From Aquirufa lenticrescens (GTDB lineage Bacteria > Bacteroidota > Bacteroidia > Cytophagales > Spirosomataceae): DNA of 64,000 nt. This document shows positions 43,624 to 52,599 of the stretch, piece after piece (positions within the stretch are counted from its first letter, which is position 1; each line of letters starts with the position of its first letter). The notes under the pieces were generated by a model. That model was not told the origin of the DNA. It did no database searches and saw only the letters and a list, made by a program, of their open reading frames with translations. The stretch is taken from the NCBI RefSeq assembly GCF_019916085.1, contig NZ_CP049834.1, forward strand, positions 976,501 through 1,040,500, read 5' to 3'. A program made the position numbers and the translations under genes.

Positions 43624-44634
43624 ATGGCAAAGAAAAACGCAGACGCGCCCAAGTATTCTAAAGAGACTTACAAGTATTGGTACGAATCCATGCAATTACA
43701 ACGCAAATTCGAAGAGAAATGCGGTCAGTTGTACGGAATGCAGAAAATTAAAGGCTTCTGTCACTTATATATTGGACAAGAGGCTTGTTCTTCTGGTTCA
43801 AAATCTGCCCTACAAGAAGGCGATAAATATATCACAGCGTATCGTGACCACGGTATCCCTTTGGCATTAGGAACCTCTCCTAACGCAATTATGGCTGAAT
43901 TATACGGTAAAATCACTGGTGCTTCAAAAGGAAAAGGTGGCTCCATGCACATCTTCGACAAAGAGGTAGGTTTCGTAGGGGGCCATGGTATCGTAGGGGC
44001 TCAAATCCCTTTAGGTGCTGGTCTTGCCTTCGCAGAGAAATACAATAAAACGGGTAATGTTTCGATCACCTATTTTGGTGATGGTGCAGTTCGTCAAGGT
44101 GCTTTACACGAGGCATTTAACATGGCGATGACTTGGAAATTACCTGCAATTTTCGTCGTAGAAAATAACGGTTACGCGATGGGAACATCCGTAGCTCGTA
44201 CCTCTAACGTAACGGAACTCTACAAAATCGGAGAAGCATACGATATGCCATCTGAGCCAGTGGATGCCATGAATGTGGAAGCGGTTCACGAGGCAGTATC
44301 TCGTGCAGCAGCTAGAGCTCGTGCCGGAGAAGGTCCTACGTTCTTAGAATTCAGAACCTATCGTTACAGAGGTCACTCGATGTCTGATCCACAAAAATAC
44401 CGTTCTAAAGAAGAGGTAGAGGCTTACAAAGACCGTGACCCAATCGAACAGGTGAAGTATACGATCTTAGAGCACAATATCTTAACGCAAGCAGAATTAG
44501 ACGAGATCGATGCTAAAATCAAGGTTCAAGTTCAAGAATCTGTTGATTTTGCAGAAGCATCTCCATTCCCAGATAAATCAGAGGCTTACAAAGATGTGTA
44601 TGTCGAAGAGAATTATCCTTTTATAGAAGAGTAG
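43624..44634 (+). CDS. pdhA: Pyruvate dehydrogenase E1 component, alpha subunit
   Basis: A 336-residue thiamine-diphosphate enzyme subunit. The E1-alpha motifs are plain: GFCHLYIGQEA, YRDHGIPLALG, GGSMHIFDKEVGFVGGHGIV and the TPP motif GDGAVRQGALHEAFNMAMTW followed by FVVENNGYAMGTS. It decarboxylates pyruvate with the E1 beta subunit; pdhB and the E2 gene are not adjacent, so they must lie elsewhere. The stop TAG is the beginning of the first TAGTC linker of array H2. Confidence 0.95.
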   Translation: MAKKNADAPKYSKETYKYWYESMQLQRKFEEKCGQLYGMQKIKGFCHLYIGQEACSSGSKSALQEGDKYITAYRDHGIPLALGTSPNAIMAELYGKITGASKGKGGSMHIFDKEVGFVGGHGIVGAQIPLGAGLAFAEKYNKTGNVSITYFGDGAVRQGALHEAFNMAMTWKLPAIFVVENNGYAMGTSVARTSNVTELYKIGEAYDMPSEPVDAMNVEAVHEAVSRAAARARAGEGPTFLEFRTYRYRGHSMSDPQKYRSKEEVEAYKDRDPIEQVKYTILEHNILTQAELDEIDAKIKVQVQESVDFAEASPFPDKSEAYKDVYVEENYPFIEE

Positions 44635-44749
44635 TCGCTGCTTCGCAGCTTAGTCAAAAAATCGCTGCATCGCAGCTTAGTCAAAAAGTCGCTGCTTCGC
44701 AGCTAAGTCGACTTCGTCTTAGTCATCGCTTCGCGATTTAGTCATTAAG
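44632..44749. repeat. Hairpin array H2 (after pdhA)
   Basis: Units GCTGC-TTC-GCAGC (44637-44649), GCTGC-ATC-GCAGC (44664-44676), GCTGC-TTC-GCAGC (44691-44703), GAC-TTC-GTC (44710-44718), ATCGC-TTC-GCGAT (44725-44737), joined by TTAGTC or TTAGTCAAAAAATC-like linkers. The pdhA stop TAG (44632-44634) is the first linker. Confidence 0.9.
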
Positions 44750-44751
44750 TC

Positions 44752-44783
44752 AAAAGCTCATTCGCAAAGTCGGATGAGCTTTT
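44752..44783. terminator. Terminator between pdhA and the four-helix-bundle gene
   Basis: A 10-bp stem (AAAAGCTCAT / ATGAGCTTTT) with a 12-nt loop and a T-run on the plus strand. It closes the pdhA transcript and, read in reverse, can end the convergent gene. Confidence 0.8.
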
Positions 44784-44795
44784 TTTGATACAATA

Positions 44796-45164
44796 TCAAT
44801 TCAATCGATAGCCACTTTTATCAAGAATTCGAATGAAACCTTTAATCAGTAGAGAAATTTCAACCAGATCTTTTTGCAATTGATTAGCCTGTTCATATGT
44901 TATATAGTTTAACTGGCAAGCAATATAAAGCATCGATTTTACCTCACTAGATGACCCTAATGCAATAAACAAAAAGCGTCGAAAATCCGCATCTGAACCT
45001 CTTTCAAAACCCTCCGCTATATTATTAGAAATGGAGATTGCAGCTCGCTGGATTTGGTTTTTAAATCCGTAATCTACATTTAACTGAAGTACTTTATAAA
45101 TCTCAACTGCGACGATTTGAGACTTTTTCCAAGCCTCAATTTCTTCAAAATGGTATATTCTCAT
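44796..45164 (-). CDS. Four-helix-bundle protein (23S rRNA intervening-sequence/S23 family)
   Basis: A 122-residue protein of the TIGR02436 / PF05635 family: FEEIEAWKKSQIVAVEIYKV, IQRAAISISNNIAEGFERGS (the family signature), FLFIALGSSSEVKSMLYIAC, and a C-terminal QKDLVEISLLIKGFIRIL. Members are known as proteins encoded in rRNA intervening sequences and as accessory (Avd-like) proteins of diversity-generating retroelements; no reverse transcriptase is in this window. It lies between hairpin arrays H2 and H3. Biochemical role unknown. Confidence 0.88.
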   Translation of the reverse strand: MRIYHFEEIEAWKKSQIVAVEIYKVLQLNVDYGFKNQIQRAAISISNNIAEGFERGSDADFRRFLFIALGSSSEVKSMLYIACQLNYITYEQANQLQKDLVEISLLIKGFIRILDKSGYRLN

Positions 45165-45235
45165 AGTTCATCAAGATTACACGATTTTTAATTATTATTG
45201 TAACAGTAACTTGATAAACGACTAAGTCCAAAGGC

Positions 45236-45441
45236 GACTAAATCGCGAAGCGATGACTAAGCTGCGAAGCAGCGACTCTTTGACTAAGTGACGAAGTCAC
45301 GACTCTTTGACTAAGCTGCGAAGCAGCGACTCTTTGACTAAGTGACGAAGTCACGACTCTTTGACTAAGCTGCGAAGCAGCGACTCTTTGACTAAGTGAC
45401 GAAGTCACGACTCTTTGACTAAGCCACGAAGTGGCGACTAA
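45236..45441. repeat. Hairpin array H3, eight perfect hairpins
   Basis: Units ATCGC, GCTGC, GTGAC, GCTGC, GTGAC, GCTGC, GTGAC, GCCAC, each with loop GAA and a perfect complementary second arm. The linkers are GACTAA or the longer GACTCTTTGACTAA, giving a 54-bp higher-order unit of GCTGC and GTGAC. The last linker ends 2 nt before the pxpA start codon. The minus strand is open through part of this array (45238-45492) only because the 27-bp spacing keeps frame. Confidence 0.95.
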
Positions 45442-45443
45442 AT

Positions 45444-46103
45444 ATGACTCTAAACTGCGACCTTGGCGAAGGCATTGGAAATGATGCCGCACTCATGCCC
45501 TACATCGACGAAGCAAATATTGCCTGCGGATTTCATGCCGGAGATTCGTTTACCATGCGCGAAACAGTAGCTTTGTGTATACGTCATGGCGTAAAAATGG
45601 GAGCACATCCGTCCTATTTAGATCGCGAGAATTTTGGAAGAAAAGAGATTGAACTGAGCCCAGAGGAAATCTATTTACTGGTTAAAAAGCAGATTGAAAT
45701 ACTAAATCAAATCGTAAAAACTGCAGGTGGAACGCTAAATCACGTGAAGCCACACGGTGCCTTATATAATACTTCGGCAAAAAATCCTGACGTCGCAAAG
45801 GCCATTGCGAAAGCGGTAATGGAGGTGAATGGAGACCTAATTTTATTCGGACTGAAAGGCAGCCAGTCGATCGAAGTTGCACAGGCAATGGGCCTACAAA
45901 CAGCAGAAGAGGCTTTTGCCGATCGTCGCTATGAAAGTGATGGATCCTTAACTCCGCGCAGTCAGCCTGGAGCTTGCTTTACAGACGTTCATGATGTGCT
46001 AGATCAGGTGGAAAAAATAAAGGCCGACACCTGGTGTATCCATGGTGACGGCCCTCATGCGTTAGAGTTCGCGAAAGCACTGAAAGCGAAGCTCCATAGC
46101 TAA
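45444..46103 (+). CDS. pxpA: LamB/YcsF family protein, 5-oxoprolinase subunit A-like
   Basis: A 219-residue PxpA-type protein: MTLNCDLGEGIGNDAALMPY, then ANIACGFHAGDSFTMRETVA, AHPSYLDRENFGRK and HVKPHGALYNTSAKNPDVAK with the conserved residues of the family. It takes part in ATP-dependent cleavage of 5-oxoproline with PxpB and PxpC, which are not next to it. The start is only 2 nt from a repeat linker and the N-terminus is a few residues shorter than usual, so the array may have replaced the original upstream region. Confidence 0.88.
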   Translation: MTLNCDLGEGIGNDAALMPYIDEANIACGFHAGDSFTMRETVALCIRHGVKMGAHPSYLDRENFGRKEIELSPEEIYLLVKKQIEILNQIVKTAGGTLNHVKPHGALYNTSAKNPDVAKAIAKAVMEVNGDLILFGLKGSQSIEVAQAMGLQTAEEAFADRRYESDGSLTPRSQPGACFTDVHDVLDQVEKIKADTWCIHGDGPHALEFAKALKAKLHS

Positions 46104-46123
46104 AGGCGAAGCGCTAAACTGCC

Positions 46124-48601
46124 TTAAAACTCCACAATAAATCCTATCGTAGGCGTTACTTGCGCCTTGTCATTTAAGAATTGGGTAGGAATGGCGTTGC
46201 TACCGTCTTTTGCAATAGGTAAACCATTCGTCGTCGCAAAGGCTGAATTATCCTCTAAACGCTTAAACGTGTAGGTGGGAATTCCAGGATTCACGGCGAT
46301 GTACCAATTGGTCACGTCTAGGAACAAATCAATGGTCGTTTTCTTCAAATTGTATTTCTTATCGATACGGACGTCACTCGAATGGAAGTTCGGTAGACGT
46401 TGTGTGTTCAGACGCGAATAATCAAAGGTTCCTTGGCCTAAAGTCAGGTAACTTGACTTGGACGTAGTTTCATCATAAGGTGTATAGGGTGCGCCTCCTT
46501 GGTAACGGAAACGAAGGCCTAACTCCCAGTTGCGTGGGAATTTATAGCCCCAGGTCACACTTAATAAGTGTTGGTTATCCCAGCTGGAGGCGATTAAATT
46601 GCCATCAAAACCGCTGTACATACTGCGGTAGTAGGTGTAAGACAAAATTCCGAAGGACTTGTCGGTCAATTTCTTTTGAGCAAATAACTCAAATCCGTAG
46701 GCACGACCTTTACCAGATGTGGTCACATCTTCGTTCCCTAGAATGTTGAAGTCCCCTCCCAAATTAGCCAATGAAATAGCCTTAGCATTTGAAATAGGCA
46801 CATTCGCATATTCCTTCACGAAGGCTTCCGCTGTGAAACGCAAGGATTCGTCGTATAAGTATTCTAGTCCTGCAACGTAGTGATCACTTTGCTGATATTT
46901 CGCGTCTTGATTCATCAACACGGGTGTAACAGGAGCGAAACTGGAATAGGTCGGATAAGGGAATGCCGATGAAGCATAGCCCAAAATCGTATACGGTGCT
47001 AACTTAAAGTAGCGACCCACGGAAGCATTGGCTGTCCATTTTTCTGATAATACGTAACTAGCAGATACGCGGGGAGAGATCGTTTCCAATGGATCCATAC
47101 CTGTGGTTGTGAAGCTATTCATATCCGTGCGCAGGCCGGCACTTAGACCTAATTTGGAGTCAAAAAAGGTCTTCGAAACTTGCGCAAACGCCCCGTATTT
47201 CCAAAGCGAATTTAGGGGACTCGTGTAAGAAATAGTCGTTGTTGGATAAGCTAAACGTATGGCGGGGTTTGGAATCGTATTATTCAAAACTTGGTAGGTA
47301 CTATTCGCATATTCCACGAATTGCGCAGAAAGGCCATAATTGATCTTCCAGCCATTTGTATTTTTGTTCACATCCACGCGCAACTTATTTTCCGTCTCGC
47401 GAGACGAATAATCAAAGTTTAATTCTGAAGGATCTTTCTTTAAATTGTCCTCATAACGCAAGAAATTGTTGTCAAAGACGTTTCTAGAAAGCGCCACATT
47501 CACATAGCCATTATCCAGCAATTTCTTTAATGACATTCCCAGCGTATAATTCCATTGATTGATCAATGGGTTTGAGTTATAAATGTATAATTTTTCTGGT
47601 GTGGCTTTCTTTAGTGTCCCAAAGGAGAAGTCATCAATCGCCCCCAATCCCATCAATGATAAGGTGGTCGTTGAGTTGATTTGTTTCGTGATTTTAAACT
47701 GTCCGTCCCAGAAATTTGGGCGAATAGGGATATCTAAAGCCTGAAAAAGGAATTGCAAATACGAACGGCGAACAGAGGCTAAAAACGTTGTTTTACCTGA
47801 TTTAGAAAGTGGCCCCTCTGTTGTTAAAGCGAATTCAGTCGCACTTAGACGCGCATTACCTTGGAATTTGTTTGGGTTTCCCGTGCGCTGTTTGAACTGG
47901 AATACGGAACTTAAGGCGTTGTCATAACGGGCATCAAAGGCAGAAGAACTTAGTTTCACATCCTCAATAAAAGACACGTTTAGCATTCCTTGTGGGCCGC
48001 CGCTGCTTCCTTGGGTTTGGAAGTGATTCAATACAGGGATTTCAATTCCATCCAGGTAATAGACGTTTTCGTTCGGGCCTCCTCCGCGAATGATGATGTC
48101 GTTTCTGAAGCCTCCGCCCTGTGGGCCTCCGCCTACGCCGGGAAGGGTTTGGATAACTTTGCTGACATCGAAGTTTCCGCCTGGGTTGCTCTTGATTTCC
48201 TCCGCTGTTAAGCGTTGAACGCTGAGTGGAGATTCAAGGGTAGCGGCTTTCGCGGTGCGGCGGTTTTGAGTGACCACCACCTCCGTTAATTCTTGGTTTG
48301 AGGGCAATAATTCAATGTTCAAGAAGTTCTCATTTCCCGCATTGATGATCACGTTGAAGGCCGTGTATTTCTCATAGCCTACTGCGGAGAAGGAAATGTT
48401 GTATGTTTTTAGGGCCAAACCTGTTAAACGGAAAGTTCCTTTATCATCTGCATTTACCCCTTTTGTAGAACCATCCAGCGTCACAGAAACCCCAGCAATC
48501 GGCTTTTGCGTTAATTGATCAACGATTTTTCCGGAGATGCGGCCGTTGTTTTGGGCCAAAACCGAAAAGGAAAACAAAAGTAATAGTAGTGTCTGTTTCA
48601 T
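46124..48601 (-). CDS. TonB-dependent outer-membrane receptor
   Basis: An 825-residue receptor. The start used is the ATG at 48601 (MKQTLLLLLFSFSVLAQNNG), a good signal peptide. Domains: carboxypeptidase-regulatory-like (ISGKIVDQLTQKPIAGVSVT, residues about 22-110), plug (SNPGGNFDVSKVIQTLPGVG, IIIRGGGPNENVYYLDGIEI), and a barrel ending TIGFIVEF. It follows the FG-GAP T9SS protein by 37 nt and is probably cotranscribed. The ligand is unknown. Confidence 0.9.
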   Translation of the reverse strand: MKQTLLLLLFSFSVLAQNNGRISGKIVDQLTQKPIAGVSVTLDGSTKGVNADDKGTFRLTGLALKTYNISFSAVGYEKYTAFNVIINAGNENFLNIELLPSNQELTEVVVTQNRRTAKAATLESPLSVQRLTAEEIKSNPGGNFDVSKVIQTLPGVGGGPQGGGFRNDIIIRGGGPNENVYYLDGIEIPVLNHFQTQGSSGGPQGMLNVSFIEDVKLSSSAFDARYDNALSSVFQFKQRTGNPNKFQGNARLSATEFALTTEGPLSKSGKTTFLASVRRSYLQFLFQALDIPIRPNFWDGQFKITKQINSTTTLSLMGLGAIDDFSFGTLKKATPEKLYIYNSNPLINQWNYTLGMSLKKLLDNGYVNVALSRNVFDNNFLRYEDNLKKDPSELNFDYSSRETENKLRVDVNKNTNGWKINYGLSAQFVEYANSTYQVLNNTIPNPAIRLAYPTTTISYTSPLNSLWKYGAFAQVSKTFFDSKLGLSAGLRTDMNSFTTTGMDPLETISPRVSASYVLSEKWTANASVGRYFKLAPYTILGYASSAFPYPTYSSFAPVTPVLMNQDAKYQQSDHYVAGLEYLYDESLRFTAEAFVKEYANVPISNAKAISLANLGGDFNILGNEDVTTSGKGRAYGFELFAQKKLTDKSFGILSYTYYRSMYSGFDGNLIASSWDNQHLLSVTWGYKFPRNWELGLRFRYQGGAPYTPYDETTSKSSYLTLGQGTFDYSRLNTQRLPNFHSSDVRIDKKYNLKKTTIDLFLDVTNWYIAVNPGIPTYTFKRLEDNSAFATTNGLPIAKDGSNAIPTQFLNDKAQVTPTIGFIVEF

Positions 48602-48638
48602 TTTTCCTAAACGCCTAAATGGCAAGAATTGTTTCAAA

Positions 48639-50564
48639 TTAAGGCTGAATCAACACCTTTTGAGTAACAGAGCCTTTAACGGATTCATATTTCAATAGAT
48701 AATTCCCAGCCCCTGGAAGAGGCGCAGGAATGCGCAAGGTTTCCCCTGCATCGACCGAAATCGCACCGCCTAAAACGCGACCTGAAAGATCAAACCAGTG
48801 CAATGTTCCTATATTTTTCACTCGAATATTAATGAGCGATGTGGCAGGATTAGGCCACACATACAATTCCTCCGAGGGAATTAAAATATCCGAGGTATTT
48901 TGGAGCAATTGAACTCCGCCAGAGGCAAGTCCGACTACGATATCGACTTTACCGTCACGATTGAAATCAGCAGTGGTGATTTGGGCATTTTGGCCTACCT
49001 GAAAAGGCAAACGCTGCACTTCCAGCCCTAAACCGGACACATATAGATAACCTGAAGCATCAATGGTGATTTGCTCTGCATTGCCATCTCCCGTGATATC
49101 TGCATAAGCAATGCCGCGTAATAGGGTTTCGATTCGCTGGTAAGGTTTGGCCAAATCCGACCAATCATACACTCGTGTGCCACCTAAATAATCCAAAACC
49201 ACGAGTTCCAGCGATCCATCCTGGTCGATGTCATAAAGACGAGGCGTTTCGCGAAGACTCACGACATTCAATGGCTTTTCTTCACCCAGCTGACCACCTG
49301 AATAGATACGATAAAACACGGCTGAACCCTTTATATAATACAGCATCAGGCGACCATTCACTACTTGTAATTGTACCGAGGAAGCTCCGGCTAAAGGCAA
49401 AAAATCGCGGGTTTTCAACGTTAACGTCCCATTCGCATTTTCATAAAAAGTGACACTGCCACTTCCAATCAATAAATCCAGGTCGCCATCTCCCTCCACA
49501 TCAAAGAACACAGGCGAGGCATTATCTCCCACGTCGATCATTTCTTCTTGTAAAAAGGCTTTGGTTTTTAGCACCAAAGTGCCATTTTCAGACCGGTAAT
49601 AAGAGGCCGTTTCCAAAGCCGGATTCAAATCTGGCAAATGAGACGACGCGATCAAATCCAGAAAGCCATCGCCATCCAAATCGATGGGCGATCCGCTGGC
49701 AAGAGATGGAACCGTATGAGGTGCCCCAGCCGGGAAATTATAATCGGCAGCACGGAATTTAGGTTTTGCACGAGTCCCCTCGTTTTTCATCAAAAGAAAG
49801 CTAGAACAGTTTACATGCCCTATAATCAGATCATAAATGCCATTTTTATCCGGATCCCAAAGGGCTAACGTACTTCCGGCATGTTGCACTGCCGCAGTGG
49901 ATTGCGTGCTTAAAACAGATTCTGGAACCACCCCAAACGTAATATCCTGGCAATCGTTTAAAAAGAAATTGCCCCAATTCAGAGACTTGGTGACATACTT
50001 CAAATCTCCCGTATTCTCATAATACGTGATAAAATGCCCAGCAGATTCAAAAGCTAAAATATCTAAATCTCCATCCCCATCGATATCCGCAATGGCAGGA
50101 ATATCCGTCGCACTGACGTAGATATTGATGAGGCCATTGAGGCCGGTAGATTTGAGGGTGCCCGTTGACTTAGGGAAATTATTACCGACGTTCGGATATA
50201 CCTGAATCCCACCCGGAGTGGAGGTAAACAAATCTTTGTCTCCATCCCCATCGTAATCCAATAGGTTCATCCAGTTTTCGATGAGTGGAAAACGTTTTTG
50301 ATAGCCGGGGGAATACGTAAAACTACCGGAGGCGTTTCTTAAAAAAGTCTTCAAGTGTTGCGCACTGCGATCGAAAACGACGAGGTCTTCCCGGGCGCCG
50401 CCATCGAGGTCAATGGGAAAAAATTGCACCGAATTAATTCCGCCAGCCCAAGGATTTTTTAATCCGGAAACGGGGAGATTGGTGATTTGGTCAAAGGAAA
50501 TCTGCTGCGCTTTCAGGTGAAATGCACAAAAAAAAACCAAAAAGACCCATCCGGATTTCCTCAT
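48639..50564 (-). CDS. FG-GAP/VCBS repeat protein with T9SS C-terminal sorting domain
   Basis: A 641-residue exported protein. The signal peptide is MRKSGWVFLVFFCAFHLKAQ. Several calcium-binding-like loops of FG-GAP blades are seen: LDYDGDGDKDLFTS, DIDGDGDLDILAFE, DLDGDGFLDLIASS, DVEGDGDLDLLIGS, DFNRDGKVDIVVGL. The end (ELYVWPNPATSLINIRVKN through LLKYESVKGSVTQKVLIQP) is a type A T9SS sorting domain, so it is secreted and surface anchored. The TonB receptor gene follows. Confidence 0.9.
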   Translation of the reverse strand: MRKSGWVFLVFFCAFHLKAQQISFDQITNLPVSGLKNPWAGGINSVQFFPIDLDGGAREDLVVFDRSAQHLKTFLRNASGSFTYSPGYQKRFPLIENWMNLLDYDGDGDKDLFTSTPGGIQVYPNVGNNFPKSTGTLKSTGLNGLINIYVSATDIPAIADIDGDGDLDILAFESAGHFITYYENTGDLKYVTKSLNWGNFFLNDCQDITFGVVPESVLSTQSTAAVQHAGSTLALWDPDKNGIYDLIIGHVNCSSFLLMKNEGTRAKPKFRAADYNFPAGAPHTVPSLASGSPIDLDGDGFLDLIASSHLPDLNPALETASYYRSENGTLVLKTKAFLQEEMIDVGDNASPVFFDVEGDGDLDLLIGSGSVTFYENANGTLTLKTRDFLPLAGASSVQLQVVNGRLMLYYIKGSAVFYRIYSGGQLGEEKPLNVVSLRETPRLYDIDQDGSLELVVLDYLGGTRVYDWSDLAKPYQRIETLLRGIAYADITGDGNAEQITIDASGYLYVSGLGLEVQRLPFQVGQNAQITTADFNRDGKVDIVVGLASGGVQLLQNTSDILIPSEELYVWPNPATSLINIRVKNIGTLHWFDLSGRVLGGAISVDAGETLRIPAPLPGAGNYLLKYESVKGSVTQKVLIQP

Positions 50565-50627
50565 AAAATCAAAGATAGCAACGGACCTAGAACAAATAAC
50601 TTAAATGGGTAGAAAATCGGCCAATTA

Positions 50628-51461
50628 CTACTTTTTTGATTTTAAGTCTGCCTCATACATTTCTTGGCAATGTGCAGAGCAAAAAGAAACTGATTGATTT
50701 CCATATACTTTGGTGATGAAAATATCTTCAGGTGTTAATTTCATTTTACAAATAGGATCTAAGACCTTATGTGTTTTTGGACTGACCTTAGCTATCGATT
50801 TCCCTACAATAAACCCGGCAGATGGATCCCATTTATCATATTCGATTGCTCTTGCAATTTTCTGCGCTTCTGCAGAACCTCGCAACTCATTGACTAAAAA
50901 CAAGGCTCCATCCAGGCCTGCGGAAACACCTGCGGTTGTTAGTAACTTCCCATCCAATACATACCGAGCATTGTCTAGAATAGTAGATTTAGGAGCATAC
51001 TCCTGCAACATATGAGTCGCCCCCCAGTGCGTAGTCGCTTTTTTTCCATCTAAGATTCCCGCTTTGGCAAAAAAAGCGGCACCGGTACAAATCGACATAG
51101 CCATTTTAGACGTAGCATAGACTGAATTAATCCAAGCAATATTCTCGGGCTTATTGACTGCCGTCATTAAAGATTCGCCTGCACCAGGAATGACTAATAT
51201 ATCTACTTTGGGAACTGTTTTGAAGTTATAATCAGGAAGTATAGTAAGCGATTTACGCATGGAATAAAGCTTCCCTGTATCTGCTGCAACGGTAAAAACC
51301 TGCATATCTTTTGCATTAGCAAGCACTTCCAATGGACCCGCAAAATCCAACAGCTCTACTCCTGGATACAAGAAAATAGCAACGTTTAATTTTGTCGTAT
51401 CCTTTTGTGCCTGTAACAAAAAAGAATGAATGAATAGAAATAATACGATTAAGACTCTCAT
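50628..51461 (-). CDS. Exported DJ-1/PfpI-like protein fused to a YHS-type Cys domain
   Basis: A 277-residue protein with a signal peptide (MRVLIVLFLFIHSFLLQAQK). The DJ-1/PfpI domain (residues about 24-210) has the nucleophile elbow AMSICTGAAFFAKAGIL with Cys and the TTHWGATHML histidine region, as in isonitrile-hydratase-like and AraC-linked members. A C-terminal YHS-like part (DPICKMKLTPEDIF, then SVSFCSAHCQEMYEADLKSK, four Cys/His positions) may bind metal. It is the last gene of the metal-linked operon. The combination of the two domains is unusual. Confidence 0.82.
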   Translation of the reverse strand: MRVLIVLFLFIHSFLLQAQKDTTKLNVAIFLYPGVELLDFAGPLEVLANAKDMQVFTVAADTGKLYSMRKSLTILPDYNFKTVPKVDILVIPGAGESLMTAVNKPENIAWINSVYATSKMAMSICTGAAFFAKAGILDGKKATTHWGATHMLQEYAPKSTILDNARYVLDGKLLTTAGVSAGLDGALFLVNELRGSAEAQKIARAIEYDKWDPSAGFIVGKSIAKVSPKTHKVLDPICKMKLTPEDIFITKVYGNQSVSFCSAHCQEMYEADLKSKK

Positions 51462-51465
51462 ATGT

Positions 51466-52599
51466 TTATTTTGAAATAACTTGAACCACTTGATTTACCT
51501 CCTCTTTAACCGCCTCATAAGCAATGATCCAGGATTTTCCACCCCAAATAATCGCTGGATAAGAGCAATCAAAGGCAGGGTCTGAAACATAGGATTTGGT
51601 CAGTTTTCCAGACAAATCCTTTACGACGAAGCCAATTTGCTTGTAATAACGATCGCCATCTTGCTTGATTTCGGCGAAAACGAGTGCCGTTTCACCTTTC
51701 GGATTCGAGGCTAACTGAGGCATCCTGATTTTATCACCAGGTAAATGGAGAATCATCTTTTTAGATCCTTGATACGCCCATTTTACGCCAGAAGAACCCT
51801 CTGCGCCGGTATACCAAGCGGCTTCTAGGCCTTTTGACCCACGAACTAAAGACGGTCCTGCGTGAGGACACGCATTTACTTTCCAGTGATCTTCATACAA
51901 GGGCACTGATTCTGAATAGGTTTTGCCAAAATCATTAGAATGAATGTACCCCATATCGCGTTCTCCTTTGTCGTTCAGATCGCGGTAAATCACATCAACA
52001 TTTCCTTTTGTATCAGCTAAGGCATCGATCCGGCAACATTCGCAGGTTTGTTTGTCGAGAATTTTCATGTCCCCAAAACCTAAACCAGGCGCAGTAGAAG
52101 CCGTAACGAGCGTCCGGCCTTTTGGCCCTACTTTCACATCTAACCAATACGCACCCACCTGACCATTCGGCAGAGAAATGATCTTCCCAAACGAGTGGCT
52201 CAGTCCTGCCGCGGTATCTTGGTGAATGTGTTGTGGTTTTTGCCAAACCCCATTCACCTCCATTGCATATAGCAAATCTCCATTAAATCGAGACGCTGCT
52301 GTAGGGCGATTCATCTCATACAAAAGGATACACGTGCCATCCGCTTTATAGGCCAGTTTAGGCATACCCTCTGCATGAGTTGACGCTTTTTTATCAATAG
52401 GGACCTGCTCAGCAGGCCCCTGATTGACTTTTCGAAAGAACAAAACCCCATTGGCTGATTTCTCTACCCAAGATAGAACGACATCGCCGTTTGATTTCAG
52501 TGCAAAAGAGGGGTCTAACGCCTGATTACCAGGATTAGACACCGTTTGCGCGAAAGAGATCTGCGCAAAGAAAACGAGCAAAAGGATTAATTTTTTCAT
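51466..52599 (-). CDS. Exported sialidase-like BNR beta-propeller protein with CECC motif
   Basis: A 377-residue protein with a signal peptide (MKKLILLLVFFAQISFAQTV). The propeller blades show sialidase/BNR-like sequences (DMGYIHSNDFGKTYSE, LALDPSFALKSNGD-like). A tight Cys cluster KQTCECCRIDALAD and further VNACPHAG suggest metal binding, and no sialidase catalytic set was identified. Its ATG overlaps the receptor stop by 4 nt; it precedes the DJ-1/YHS gene by 4 nt. Confidence 0.78.
   Translation of the reverse strand: MKKLILLLVFFAQISFAQTVSNPGNQALDPSFALKSNGDVVLSWVEKSANGVLFFRKVNQGPAEQVPIDKKASTHAEGMPKLAYKADGTCILLYEMNRPTAASRFNGDLLYAMEVNGVWQKPQHIHQDTAAGLSHSFGKIISLPNGQVGAYWLDVKVGPKGRTLVTASTAPGLGFGDMKILDKQTCECCRIDALADTKGNVDVIYRDLNDKGERDMGYIHSNDFGKTYSESVPLYEDHWKVNACPHAGPSLVRGSKGLEAAWYTGAEGSSGVKWAYQGSKKMILHLPGDKIRMPQLASNPKGETALVFAEIKQDGDRYYKQIGFVVKDLSGKLTKSYVSDPAFDCSYPAIIWGGKSWIIAYEAVKEEVNQVVQVISK

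Noticed and set aside
44796-45164. Diversity-generating retroelement
   Set aside because: Only an Avd-like four-helix protein is present; there is no reverse transcriptase, template repeat or variable repeat in the window.
45238-45492. An 84-codon minus-strand frame with SQRVVTSS repeats
   Set aside because: It is the translation of hairpin array H3 and the start of pxpA on the other strand; it is open because the unit spacing is divisible by 3.
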